Below, piece by piece: positions 37,301 to 44,794 of a DNA stretch of 64,000 nt (its first letter is position 1; every line of letters starts with the position of its first letter). A model generated the notes under the pieces. That model saw only the letters and a program-made list of their open reading frames with translations, searched no databases and was not told the DNA's origin. The stretch spans positions 4,464,001-4,528,000 of the forward strand of contig NZ_CP133671.1 of NCBI RefSeq assembly GCF_031326345.1, read 5' to 3'. Position numbers and translations under genes: made by a program. This DNA comes from Aureispira sp. CCB-E. Its GTDB lineage: Bacteria; Bacteroidota; Bacteroidia; Chitinophagales; Saprospiraceae.

Positions 37301-37360
37301 ACACATTAAAAAACTAGTCAATATAATTACAATAACGGTGATACCTACTTTTGGCGTCAT
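34349..37360 (-). CDS. Glycoside hydrolase family 3 and serine beta-lactamase-fold fusion
   Basis: This 1003-residue exported protein has an N-terminal hydrophobic signal ending near Cys22, possibly lipidated although the lipobox is poor. Residues about 70-395 are a NagZ-like GH3 domain, with KHFPGHGDTDVDSHKDLPVI and the nucleophile Asp in IFTDALNMKGV. Residues about 410-590 resemble a GH3 C-terminal alpha/beta sandwich. Residues about 610-990 form a class C beta-lactamase/esterase fold with SVTK (S-x-x-K), YSD (in place of Y-x-N) and HQGFTG as the third motif. NagZ cleaves beta-N-acetylglucosamine from muropeptides and the second domain could act on peptides or esters, so cell-wall recycling is a fair inference. 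Similar fusions are known in Bacteroidota. Confidence 0.9.
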   Translation of the reverse strand: MTPKVGITVIVIILTSFLMCQSDVPNRAELERQKFVQDSIAQAEEAARLLAEERRKEEEAWVNKQLQKMDKEARLGQLFMVGAYPPKGGSDEKKILEAIDKHKIGGIIFFRGHEDRIAALTNKYQERSEMPLMMAMDAEWGTNMRVSASVKFPRQLLMGAIQNNALIYDFGAAVAAECKAMGIHVNFAPVVDVNNNPANPVIGDRSFGENRENVTAKSFQYIKGLQDNGVMACAKHFPGHGDTDVDSHKDLPVIPHNMQRLDSVELYPFKNLAQHGVQSVMVAHLHIPALDSTPNLPITLSKPAVTGLLKEKLGFKGLIFTDALNMKGVTKHYKDGETDLKALLAGNDILLVTQDIPNAKKRIYAAIKEGLITWEEIDSRVRKILHAKYKLGLHSYKPVNAKNVVNRLNVQANKALKQEMVSQALTLVDHAAIFPLGKQRIACISVGTSRNETAFTKELSRYGIKHHHFAKNNVSNNRIKQLAKKDIVIVAVHNIGKNAKNNFGIASGIQKAVRTISSKTKVLVVVFGTPYALKNFPTAQGAVVAFNDEILTQQLAARGIAGALPFRGRLPVSASTKFQYGMGKDTEVQKMMYASSPESVGLDASILSKIDRIAAEMIREKAAPGCQVLVAKDGKIAFHRTYGYYDYQKKKRVTLENIYDLASVTKVAATTISIMRLVDEGKLDINQPMSLYLPELRGTNKSRMTIKEVLLHQAGLKPWIPFYVKTLDDNKKPIMGRYYSDKPSKDYSIRVAEDLYFAQSKVDSVIWQRIYNQDLRSRKNYKYSDLGFYLFAKLIKKVSGKNIDDYANETFYRPMGLTTMMFNPLKKGVPRDLIIPTEDDQYFRYQRIQGDVHDMGAAMINGVSGHAGLFSNARDLAAIFQMLINGGEYGGKRYLKEATVKQFTAKYSNQSRRGLGFDRKEESDKPRTSINVAYQASNLTFGHQGFTGIGAWGDPENKIVYLFLSNRTLPSGENMTLIRKDIRSRMQEVVYESILREAISSDE

Positions 37361-37720
37361 TCTTTTTTTCTTTATGTTTTTATTCTATCGTTACTTCGTC
37401 GCAAAATCGTATTGAATTGATTGTCTGTAACAACATATACCATTCCTTTATAGAACCATTATCTAAATTGTCAAAAAAACAATCATTTTAAATATGGGAG
37501 ATTTTTTGCAACTACGCTACTCCTTTAATAAAGCGAGCAATCTCAAATAAGATAAGCTTTTGAGTTTAGAATTTCATAGAAAAGAAACGTTTTTTTGGAA
37601 ATATTAAGTATTAGGTGATTACCTTTTTTTATTTGGCGAATTAAGCTTTAAATGGAGCTTGGCTCCATTTGTTTTAGCAACCACCTGCTATCATTTGTTC
37701 AACATGAAAATTCTCTTGAT
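37361..37720. other. Divergent intergenic region
   Basis: This gap of about 360 bases between the GH3-fusion gene (minus) and the exported 293-residue gene (plus) should contain both promoters. It is AT-rich, with several T-runs, and no strong hairpin or open frame of note was found. An upstream in-frame ATG of the plus gene lies here at 37652. Confidence 0.35.
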
Positions 37721-38602
37721 ATGCCACTTAAACAAAACTTTTCTTGCTTTATTTTACTCTGCTGTTTTTTTTGCCTTACCTCCAATTCCTACGCTCAACA
37801 AAAGCCTAGAAAGGAACGCAAAATTAGGAAAAATCAAAGGTATAAAAAATCTATCTTAGATAATTTGCCAACTTTTTTTGTCGATGATTCTAGGTTTCCT
37901 AGTTATTTAAAACAAATCTATAAGCGAGATGCGGCACGAATGTCTATTCGACTACTAAACAATGAATTGCGTGTATCCAAACAAACTGTTCAAATTCCCG
38001 AAGAATTGGTTCAAGCGGTTTATAATGCTATGGTTGCCGTTCGTACAAGCGACTACAGTTCTATTGACACAATTACCAATCAATATTATATTCGGACATT
38101 TCCAGTGCCTAATGTTGAAAAAATTGTCTTGGTTGCCGAGCACGACGCTCCTTGGTTAGAACCACTAAGGCAACGCCAAGATACGACAGGAAGTGTTGCG
38201 ATGAATGCTATCATCAAGGAACATCACCTAGTTCTTACCAAGTTAGTTCATTTAGATGAAGAGCGAGTTGCATTAGTATTGCAATCTAGTGAACCTATTA
38301 ACATTCCTGCTTTAATGATGCGTTTTTTTATTAGTGAAGGAATTGGGTCTATTGAAGAAGTTTTACCTTATGGTGACGGCAACGATATTAGCATCATGCG
38401 TACCAAAACAGGCTGGGATTTAGTTTATAGTTTTAAATTTGGTGATTGCAGTTTTCAATGCCAAAAATTCCGAAACTGGTCGTTTTCTGTAGAGGAAGAT
38501 GGTTCTGTGAATTATAATGGAAGTTCTGGATATACGATTCCGCCATGGAACACAAAAAGTAAGGACGCCAAACGCTATCCTGATGTTTTGGCAAAAAGAT
38601 AA
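37721..38602 (+). CDS. Exported protein of unknown function (293 aa)
   Basis: From the ATG at 37721 the protein begins MPLKQNFSCFILLCCFFCL and has a normal signal peptide cut near NSYAQ. The longer frame from 37652 would put 23 extra residues in front of the signal, so I prefer 37721. The mature part starts very basic (KPRKERKIRKNQRYKK) and then forms a mixed alpha/beta domain without recognised motifs. Cysteines occur late (FGDCSFQCQKF) and may pair. The gene is followed by a palindromic repeat and a hairpin terminator. No function can be assigned. Confidence 0.75.
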   Translation: MPLKQNFSCFILLCCFFCLTSNSYAQQKPRKERKIRKNQRYKKSILDNLPTFFVDDSRFPSYLKQIYKRDAARMSIRLLNNELRVSKQTVQIPEELVQAVYNAMVAVRTSDYSSIDTITNQYYIRTFPVPNVEKIVLVAEHDAPWLEPLRQRQDTTGSVAMNAIIKEHHLVLTKLVHLDEERVALVLQSSEPINIPALMMRFFISEGIGSIEEVLPYGDGNDISIMRTKTGWDLVYSFKFGDCSFQCQKFRNWSFSVEEDGSVNYNGSSGYTIPPWNTKSKDAKRYPDVLAKR

Positions 38603-38645
38603 TAACGCTTTCTCAAAAAAAATATCCCTGCTCTATACTTATTAG

Positions 38646-38865
38646 TAGTTAGCTACGCTGCTACTTCGTGGTCGTTGATTAGCTCCCTGCGGTCGTGAGA
38701 TCGCTATCGCTTAGTTGTTTACTTTTTTACCAAAAAGATAAAAAAGAACATTTATATTAGCCTGATAATCAAAACTTTAACACAAAACTCAATGAAATCA
38801 CAACTTACTGATTATCAAACTAATAAAGTTTTTCAACGACCACGTAGTAGCAGCGCAGCTAACTA
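38646..38865 (+). repeat. Palindromic repeat, full-length copy
   Basis: This 220-base unit has terminal arms of about 33 bases. The left arm starts TAGTTAGCTACGCTGCTACT and ends GTGGTCGTTGA (38646-38678). The right arm at 38833-38865 is its reverse complement with about two mismatches. Inside, CTCCCTGCGGTCGTGAG and ATCGCTATCGCTTAG follow the left arm. An inner inverted repeat (TATTAGCCTGATAATC against GATTATCAAACTAATA) brackets the AT-rich centre, so the unit can fold as two nested stems. No open frame of interest lies inside. It is close in sequence to the copies at 59427 and 45257. Confidence 0.88.
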
Positions 38866-38888
38866 TTGATACTTATTCTACCAATAGA

Positions 38889-38925
38889 AAATGAGCCAAC
38901 TCTCAACGATTTGGCTCATTTTTTC
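38889..38925. terminator. Bidirectional intrinsic terminator
   Basis: AAATGAGCCAA at 38889-38899 pairs with TTGGCTCATTT at 38911-38921, followed by more T. On the minus strand the stem is also followed by a short T-run. It lies between the convergent 293-residue gene and the DUF4157 gene and probably ends both transcripts. Confidence 0.8.
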
Positions 38926-38975
38926 ATAAACAAAACTATCATATCACGAAGCTAACTTACTAAGTGACAATCTAT

Positions 38976-40607
38976 TTAGTCTTTATTTTCAATTTCTTTC
39001 ATATTTGCTTTAATAAACTTAGCGTAATTCGCATCAAAGGACTCTGCTGTTTGCTCAAAAGTTTGCTCACTAAAATATTGCGGTTCAACATCTACTGTAT
39101 TACCACCAATTTCTTTCACTTTTTCAACAACTTCATTAAAATGAGAATCTCTTTGTCTTGCTATATCAGCTGCTCTATAAGCGTCATGTGAAGAGAAAAC
39201 CGCTTGACGTGCTCTACTTCTATATTTAGTAAGCGGCTCATCGGTCATATCTTTGAGTTTCACAGGCAAGGCAGAACCCTCATTTTTCCAATGCTCTTCA
39301 TCCAAGTCCCTCCATTTAACATATGCTCCATGACCTTGTGTTGTACCTTTCCCTTCCAACATCTGAAGCGTGTTTAACTGTAATTCACAGTTGTGATTAA
39401 ACGCCTCTCCATCATAATCACTACCACTCTTGACATTTAGATTTAGTTTTACATCTCCATAAAGCAATGCACTAAGAGGCGTATATATTTGCTTGATGCG
39501 AGCAATTGTGTAGCTAAAATTACCAAAATCAGAACCTGCTAGTTCTTCTATTTTGTTCAAAGCAAATAACATCTCTTGGAAGTTTTCAAACGCCAAGGTT
39601 CCTCGCACAACATCATTGATTTCATTAACAGCATTTTTTCCAGCCCCTGCATATTTAGTATTCATCTTTTGCTTGATGCGTTCTTTTCCTTTCAACCCTC
39701 CCATACTTGTAGCTGCCAAGTTTTTGGTTTCCATAATTGGACGCTTAGTGTGTTGGTGATACATAATATCTCCTTCTTGCGTAGGATCTTGCTCATCAAG
39801 CACTTTAGGATGATCTGCTTTGTATTTAACCTTTTTTTGTTGATCAATTTTCTTAGTCGAAGCACGTGTATCTACTTTTAATTGATTAAAAACCTGTGTA
39901 AAAGGTCCCAACGCTTTTGCCGCATCAGCCAACAATGCTTCAATTTGTTTATCCTGTTGTTCACTAGACAAATCCTCTTCATCATCTCCTGCATGAATGA
40001 TATTTTGATTGGGTTGTGATAACATTTGTACAGGTCCAGAAGTAGTTGCTATTTTTAAATCCGTTCTTTCTTCTGTTATCTCTGTTTTTTTTGCCTTATC
40101 TCCCATTCTAGTCGCCTGATCCTCTAAGCTAGTTTCTGTATTAGCCAAGGTACCTGTTCCCAATTCCGTATTAGGTTTCACATTTCCTTGTTTCTGTTGA
40201 ATAACATGCCATAACTCATGTGCTAGATGTTCCTCTTGCCCTGGTCCAATATATATATTATTGCCTTCAGTGTAAGCATACGCACCTATTTGTGCTGGTT
40301 TATCAGAATTATAATGCACTTTAACATCATCCAAAGAATACCCCGAAAGACTTTCAATAGATGCTTTCAAATCATCTGGAATTCCTGTTTTATTCGGCTT
40401 AGAGGTTTTACCGATACTATCCTGATAATCGGACAATTCTTTATTTTCATTGTTATTATCCACATCAGACTGAAATTGGCGCATGCGAATTGCTTCTGTG
40501 CTGTTATCTACAAAATCAGAATTGGTCGTATCAGGTTGTTTCCTAATCGACTCGTTAGATATCGACTGCTTTTCATCACCTGTTGACTTAGTTAGAGAAT
40601 CTTTCAT
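38976..40607 (-). CDS. DUF4157 (eCIS-core) protein with RelA/SpoT-like C-terminal domain, candidate toxin
   Basis: This 543-residue protein has no signal peptide. Residues 1-70 are polar and disordered. Residues about 75-140 are a DUF4157/eCIS-core domain, with GIPDDLKASIESLSGYSL, VKVHYNS, YTEGNNIYIG and the zincin-like HELWH (His130, Glu131, His134). This domain marks proteins linked to extracellular contractile injection systems and other polymorphic toxins. Residues about 290-435 resemble RelA/SpoT pyrophosphokinases of the toxin type: NDVVRGTL with Asp332 and Arg335 as the metal-binding motif, RIKQIYTPLS, GDVKLNLNV, then CELQLNTLQM with Glu408 and GHGAYVKWR. Such domains can make (p)ppGpp or (p)ppApp, or modify tRNA. 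No immunity or antitoxin gene lies directly downstream. The second domain is my reading of motifs and needs a profile search. Confidence 0.78.
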   Translation of the reverse strand: MKDSLTKSTGDEKQSISNESIRKQPDTTNSDFVDNSTEAIRMRQFQSDVDNNNENKELSDYQDSIGKTSKPNKTGIPDDLKASIESLSGYSLDDVKVHYNSDKPAQIGAYAYTEGNNIYIGPGQEEHLAHELWHVIQQKQGNVKPNTELGTGTLANTETSLEDQATRMGDKAKKTEITEERTDLKIATTSGPVQMLSQPNQNIIHAGDDEEDLSSEQQDKQIEALLADAAKALGPFTQVFNQLKVDTRASTKKIDQQKKVKYKADHPKVLDEQDPTQEGDIMYHQHTKRPIMETKNLAATSMGGLKGKERIKQKMNTKYAGAGKNAVNEINDVVRGTLAFENFQEMLFALNKIEELAGSDFGNFSYTIARIKQIYTPLSALLYGDVKLNLNVKSGSDYDGEAFNHNCELQLNTLQMLEGKGTTQGHGAYVKWRDLDEEHWKNEGSALPVKLKDMTDEPLTKYRSRARQAVFSSHDAYRAADIARQRDSHFNEVVEKVKEIGGNTVDVEPQYFSEQTFEQTAESFDANYAKFIKANMKEIENKD

Positions 40608-40806
40608 ATTTTTATTTAGTTTGTTTACAACGTTGAGTCTCCTGTAAAGTTTCTAGTATTTAATACATTTTGCAATCATGTCGTTTTGCAAACGACAGAT
40701 CCACTAAAAACCTATTTAACATTCTATTCTACTAGAGGAGAGAATTTATAAGGTATAGAGCCTAATGCACCAATAAATATACTACAATTAATGCAAATTA
40801 ACAACA

Positions 40807-40850
40807 AAAAAAATGGAGTCATTCTTTAATAAAATGACTCCATTTTTTTT
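40807..40850 (-). terminator. Intrinsic terminator after the 165-residue gene
   Basis: The sequence at 40807-40824 (A-run, TGGAGTCATT) pairs with AATGACTCCA and a T-run ending at 40850, a stem of about 17 pairs including the A-T tract. It lies 18 bases beyond the stop of the minus-strand gene at 40868, so that gene and the DUF4157 gene are separate transcription units. Confidence 0.88.
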
Positions 40851-40867
40851 ACATATAATATGTTTGA

Positions 40868-41365
40868 CTATTTCTTAGTTAAAGCATTTAAAAAGTCCAT
40901 GATAGAGTAGTACTCCATAACCACCTCACTTCCATCATTTTCTAAGCCATAAACACGCAAATTCTCTCCAGCTTCTAATAAATTAACCGCATATAAAACT
41001 TGACTATTCATGTTCCAAGCAATTTGATACAATAAGACGCGTTCATCATTATATTCGGTATCAAAATTTTCTGTTGTTCTACTAAACTCAATTTCATCAT
41101 AAGTTCCTTCCTCATTTTTTTTATGGACTGTTGTATTTCCACGCCAATCAATCAAAAAGAGCGTATGCAATGTCTGCGAAATACGTTGGAGTTGTTCCTT
41201 AGGATCTTGACCTTGCCACTCTTTGTGATCTTCTAAGGAATAAAATTTAAGTCGTTTGCTTTCTCCTTCAAAGGAACGTTTTTCATCAATACTAATACCC
41301 AAGTTGATTAATTGCTCTTTTAATTGCTGCTGAAAATTAGCAGCTTGCGAATTTGTATCCTTCAT
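40868..41365 (-). CDS. Small soluble protein of unknown function (165 aa)
   Basis: This 165-residue acidic protein has no signal peptide or membrane helix. It has an N-terminal Gln-rich helix, a beta-rich centre (TLFLIDWRGNTTVHKK) and a C-terminal helix (EYYSIMDFLNALTKK). I do not recognise the family. It lies upstream of the DUF4157 toxin candidate on the same strand but is separated from it by a strong terminator. An immunity or chaperone role for the toxin is conceivable because of proximity and acidity, but the usual order would place such a gene downstream. The assignment stays open. Confidence 0.75.
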   Translation of the reverse strand: MKDTNSQAANFQQQLKEQLINLGISIDEKRSFEGESKRLKFYSLEDHKEWQGQDPKEQLQRISQTLHTLFLIDWRGNTTVHKKNEEGTYDEIEFSRTTENFDTEYNDERVLLYQIAWNMNSQVLYAVNLLEAGENLRVYGLENDGSEVVMEYYSIMDFLNALTKK

Positions 41366-41829
41366 AATTTGAGTGGTTTAAAATATTATAAATATGTTTT
41401 TAATATCATAATTAAATGTATTGGTTGGGCAATACATAAACACGAGGGATTCCTCAATGGTGGTAGTGGGGCAAGAAAATTAAAGTAGAATTTTTAATTT
41501 TTTGGAAAAATAAATTGTTGAAGGCTAAGTATGATGTTTCAGTTGTTGGATTTATGAAAACATCAAGATGAGAAATGAATTAAATAGAATTGAATCTAAA
41601 AATAACTGTTATTCAGTTAAGTAAGATTAAGATAATACAAAAAAATTATTATTTACAAATAATTGATAGCTATTTTTTTTGTTTTTTTAGAATTTATGAT
41701 TGATTCTGATTTTGAAGCCGTACTTCTTTTGAGTACATTTATGTTTCGGTTCGAAGAACTAAATTAGTAAACGTTTAATTTTTCAATTTGTTCTTTAATT
41801 GACCTTCTAATTGATAAAAATATTCTAAA
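41366..41829. other. Divergent intergenic region
   Basis: This stretch of 464 bases lies between the 165-residue gene (minus) and the SDR gene (plus). It is very AT-rich with poly-A and poly-T tracts near 41640-41690. I see no RNA gene, repeat copy or convincing open frame. Promoters for both genes must lie here. Confidence 0.4.
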
Positions 41830-42618
41830 ATGAACTTAAATTTAGTCCATAAAAACGCTTTAGTTTGTGGCAGCACACAAGGTATTGGAAAGGCAACAGC
41901 TTTAGAATTAGCACAAATGGGTGCTAATATCACTTTGGTAGCCCGTAATGAAGAACGTCTAAAGAAAACACTAGCAGATTTAGACACTTCTAAAGGGCAA
42001 ACACATCAATATTTATGTGTAGACTTTTCAAAACCTGAGGTATTAGCAGACACCTTGACTGCTTACTTGGCAGACGGAAAAATCATGCACATTCTAATCA
42101 ACAATACAGGAGGTCCTGCGGGTGGACCTATTGAGAAAGCAGCAATACAGGAATTTAGAGCAGCTTTTGAAATGCATTTGATTTGCAATCATATCTTAGT
42201 ATCTGCGGTAAAAGATGGGATGAAAAAGGCAGGCTACGGTCGAGTCATCAATGTCATTTCTACCTCTGTCAAACAACCTTTGAATGGACTAGGAGTCTCC
42301 AATACTATTCGTGGCGCTGTGGCGAATTGGGCTAAAACAATGGCCAACGAACTCGGTATTCATGGGATTACCGTCAACAATGTTCTTCCTGGTGCAACCA
42401 ATACTGTTCGCCTTCAATCCATTATCGAAAATAAGGCGCAAAAACAAAATAGTACGGTTGATGTGGTTGCCAATGTGATGAAAGCAACCATTCCTGCGGG
42501 GCGTTTCGCAGAGGCTTCCGAAGTTGCAAATGCTATTGCGTTTCTAGCTTCTCCTGCGGCTGCTTACATCAACGGAATTAATGTTCCTGTAGATGGTGGT
42601 AGAACAAAATGCTTGTAA
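41830..42618 (+). CDS. Short-chain dehydrogenase/reductase family protein with altered active site
   Basis: This 262-residue protein has a full SDR Rossmann fold: cofactor loop GSTQGIG (14-20), VARNEERL after the second strand (suggesting NADP preference), NNTGGPAGG near 91-99, and a C-terminal block with INGINVPVDGG. It aligns with FabG-like 3-oxoacyl reductases. The catalytic tetrad is unusual. Ser144 fits the catalytic Ser, but the Tyr-x-x-x-Lys position reads S157-N-T-I-R161, so Tyr and Lys are replaced by Ser and Arg. Members with this substitution may bind the cofactor without normal reductase chemistry. The gene is transcribed alone and followed by a terminator. Confidence 0.92.
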   Translation: MNLNLVHKNALVCGSTQGIGKATALELAQMGANITLVARNEERLKKTLADLDTSKGQTHQYLCVDFSKPEVLADTLTAYLADGKIMHILINNTGGPAGGPIEKAAIQEFRAAFEMHLICNHILVSAVKDGMKKAGYGRVINVISTSVKQPLNGLGVSNTIRGAVANWAKTMANELGIHGITVNNVLPGATNTVRLQSIIENKAQKQNSTVDVVANVMKATIPAGRFAEASEVANAIAFLASPAAAYINGINVPVDGGRTKCL

Positions 42619-42656
42619 GATGGACTGCTTACGGTTATTAATATAATCGTTCATAT

Positions 42657-42706
42657 AGACCACTAGTTTCTGATGCAATTTGCTTCAAAGCTAGTGGTCT
42701 TTTTTT
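42657..42706 (+). terminator. Intrinsic terminator after the SDR gene
   Basis: AGACCACTAG at 42657-42666 pairs perfectly with CTAGTGGTCT at 42691-42700, followed by a T-run to 42706. The loop is 24 bases and can pair internally (TTTGAAGC against GCTTCAAA-like bases). It separates the SDR gene from the convergent universal stress gene. Confidence 0.85.
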
Positions 42707-42748
42707 ATCAATATAGATGATTGCCTATCAAAAAACAGCCTATACGAC

Positions 42749-43579
42749 TTAACGCATGACCATCAATGGACAGGTAATATGCTCTAACAAATGTCTGGTT
42801 GTACTTAATCTAAATAAACGCTCAAAAAAGTTTTTAGGAGGACTATACGCCATCAATAAATCAATGCTCTTTTCTTTTAGAAACAACTTCAGCCCTTCCT
42901 GAACTGTTTTTCCTTTTAGTTCGTGAAAAAGCACTTCGATATCGGCTGAATTTGCGGTCAACAACTCGTCAACTTCCCCTGGTTCTGCTTTTTTATCAGA
43001 ATAAACATGTACATAATGCAAATTTGAATTTAACAATTCTGCTAAAGCCAAGGGCATAGAAACTTGATTCATATTTTCTAAGCTCAAATCCGTGGCGTAA
43101 GCAATGTCCGTTATTTTGCGATACGTTACTTGTTCTGGTACAATCAAGACGGGACAATGTGAGGTAGCGGCAACTTCTGTTGTCACACTTCCAAATAAAC
43201 TCTCTATAATATTGTGTTCACCATGTGTTGGCATTACAATTAAGTCAATATCATTTTTTTTGCTAAAAGCGACGATTTCATCTTCTGGCAAACCTACAGA
43301 TGCATGAGCGTGGATGTCCAATCCCTCTGTTAATTTCTGCTGTCCTGTTTTTTGAAGGTGGGCGAATCGCCCCAATTTTAGATGGGCATTTTCTTTCCGT
43401 TCTTCAATCATTTTATAAGCAATTGGGTCTGTTACAGGAACCCCTAAGTCTATACGATACACATGTAGAACATCTACCCTAGCCTTTAATTGGCGTGCAA
43501 GATTTAGGCAATACTGGTAACCTAGAACAGACATTGCTGAAAAATCAGTTGGGTAAAGTATTCTTTTTATTGGTTTCAT
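42749..43579 (-). CDS. Universal stress protein, tandem UspA domains
   Basis: This 276-residue protein has two UspA-like domains. The first (1-145) starts KRILYPTDFSAMSVLGYQYC and contains LIVMPTHGEH followed by SLFGSVTTEV and CPVLIVP. The second (155-276) starts ITDIAYATDLS and ends TRHLLEHITCPLMVM. The nucleotide loop G-x-x-G-(9x)-G-S/T is only partly kept in the first domain and lost in the second. UspA proteins respond to starvation and oxidative stress in the cytoplasm. The gene diverges from another tandem Usp gene across a gap of about 240 bases, so shared regulation is likely. Confidence 0.9.
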   Translation of the reverse strand: MKPIKRILYPTDFSAMSVLGYQYCLNLARQLKARVDVLHVYRIDLGVPVTDPIAYKMIEERKENAHLKLGRFAHLQKTGQQKLTEGLDIHAHASVGLPEDEIVAFSKKNDIDLIVMPTHGEHNIIESLFGSVTTEVAATSHCPVLIVPEQVTYRKITDIAYATDLSLENMNQVSMPLALAELLNSNLHYVHVYSDKKAEPGEVDELLTANSADIEVLFHELKGKTVQEGLKLFLKEKSIDLLMAYSPPKNFFERLFRLSTTRHLLEHITCPLMVMR

Positions 43580-43771
43580 AATTGGTAATTTTTAATTTAG
43601 TAGTTCTTCCTTCGTTCTTCAAAATGAATACAACAAGTTATTCTAAATCCACCTCTACACTTCCTACTAGGTAGCTATGAAGTCAAAAATAAGCTTTTTG
43701 CAAAAATAGAAATGTGTTTTTAATCATTTTTGTTTATGACCACTATCATAATATAGTCCATATAAATGGTT

Positions 43772-43779
43772 TATTTTTG
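43772..43779 (+). promoter_or_regulatory. Candidate Bacteroidota -7 promoter element
   Basis: TATTTTTG matches the Bacteroidota sigma-A -7 consensus TAnnTTTG and lies 43 bases upstream of the ATG of the plus-strand universal stress gene. No good -33 TTTG element at the right spacing was found, so the call is weak. Confidence 0.3.
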
Positions 43780-43821
43780 TAGCAAATCAACAACTAATCA
43801 TTGAATTTGTAACCTATTATT

Positions 43822-44640
43822 ATGAAAAATATATTGTCAGCTACCGACTTCTCTTCTACTGCCAACAAAGCGGTTGATTACGCTAGTATGATTGCAAAGG
43901 GTCAAAAAACACCTGTGGAACTAAAATTACTAAACGTTTATCACATTAAGGAAGAATTGAAGCCTATTTTATCAGAAGAATACATCGAAAAATTATCTCG
44001 GCACGAATTATTTGATTTGGCAATTTACAAACAATCTAAAAATCTGCCAGCACATGTGAGTTTAAAAGGAGTATTAAGAAAAGGACCTGTTGTAGAAACT
44101 ATTTTGCAGGAGGCTAGAGAAAGCAAGTCTGAATGTATCGTTATTGGTAGAAATGGTCATTCAGGAGTCAAAAATTGGCTGTTGGGGAATAACACGTTGC
44201 AACTAATTGAAAAAAGTGAGATTCCTGTTATGGTGATTCCTCGAATAGCCATTGTTCAGCCTCCTAAAAAAATTGCTATTGCCATTGACGATCGGTTTGT
44301 TCCATCCAACAAAACCTTGGCTCCTATTTATGAATTAGTCGATCGGTTTAATACAGAATTAGTTCTTTTTCATGTAGAACAAGAAGCCGCTCATTCTAAT
44401 ACACATAAAGAGACAGCCATTCAAATTGCTAGAAAAGGGTATCAAATTAATTTGTATAAAATGGATTCTGAAAACCCCACCGATGCGCTCTTAACAATGG
44501 CAGAAGAACATCAAATAGATTTGTTGTGTTTGATCAAACACGACTACACAACGTGGCAACAGTTATTCCACAAAAGTACTTCTTCTAATGTAGCTACTAA
44601 GAGTAAATTGCCTTTTATTATCTTAAAAGATCAGTTGTAG
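43822..44640 (+). CDS. Universal stress protein, tandem UspA domains
   Basis: This 272-residue protein has two UspA-like domains. The first (1-145) begins MKNILSATDFSSTANKAVDY and keeps a G-rich nucleotide loop, IGRNGHSGVKNWLLGNN. The second (about 150-272) begins KKIAIAIDDRFVP and ends LPFIILKDQL. It is a distant paralogue of the divergent gene at 42749-43579, and the two probably answer the same stress signals. The final part has LLCLIKHDYTTW in place of the glycine loop, so only the first domain is likely to bind ATP. Confidence 0.88.
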   Translation: MKNILSATDFSSTANKAVDYASMIAKGQKTPVELKLLNVYHIKEELKPILSEEYIEKLSRHELFDLAIYKQSKNLPAHVSLKGVLRKGPVVETILQEARESKSECIVIGRNGHSGVKNWLLGNNTLQLIEKSEIPVMVIPRIAIVQPPKKIAIAIDDRFVPSNKTLAPIYELVDRFNTELVLFHVEQEAAHSNTHKETAIQIARKGYQINLYKMDSENPTDALLTMAEEHQIDLLCLIKHDYTTWQQLFHKSTSSNVATKSKLPFIILKDQL

Positions 44641-44794
44641 AATCTACGTCTATAAAATCAAGTAATTAAAGCGTTAAAAAGTGATTAAAATCATTCTTTG
44701 TGATGATGTAAGTTATTGTAAGACACTTAGAATAACCGTATTTTTATAATACAAAATACAAATAGATTTAGTTATTCTAAAAAATATATCAATC

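Noticed and set aside
37652-37720. Upstream ATG at 37652 as the start of the exported protein
   Set aside because: It would place 23 mostly polar residues before a textbook signal peptide that starts at 37721, so the later ATG is preferred.
38646-38865. Possible CRISPR array or attachment site from repeated arms
   Set aside because: The arms are inverted rather than direct and there are no regularly spaced spacers, integrase or Cas genes; the structure is a palindrome family.
43772-43779. A complete promoter with -33 element before the universal stress gene
   Set aside because: Only the -7-like TATTTTTG is convincing; no TTTG at the usual 19-21-base spacing, so it was entered with low confidence only.
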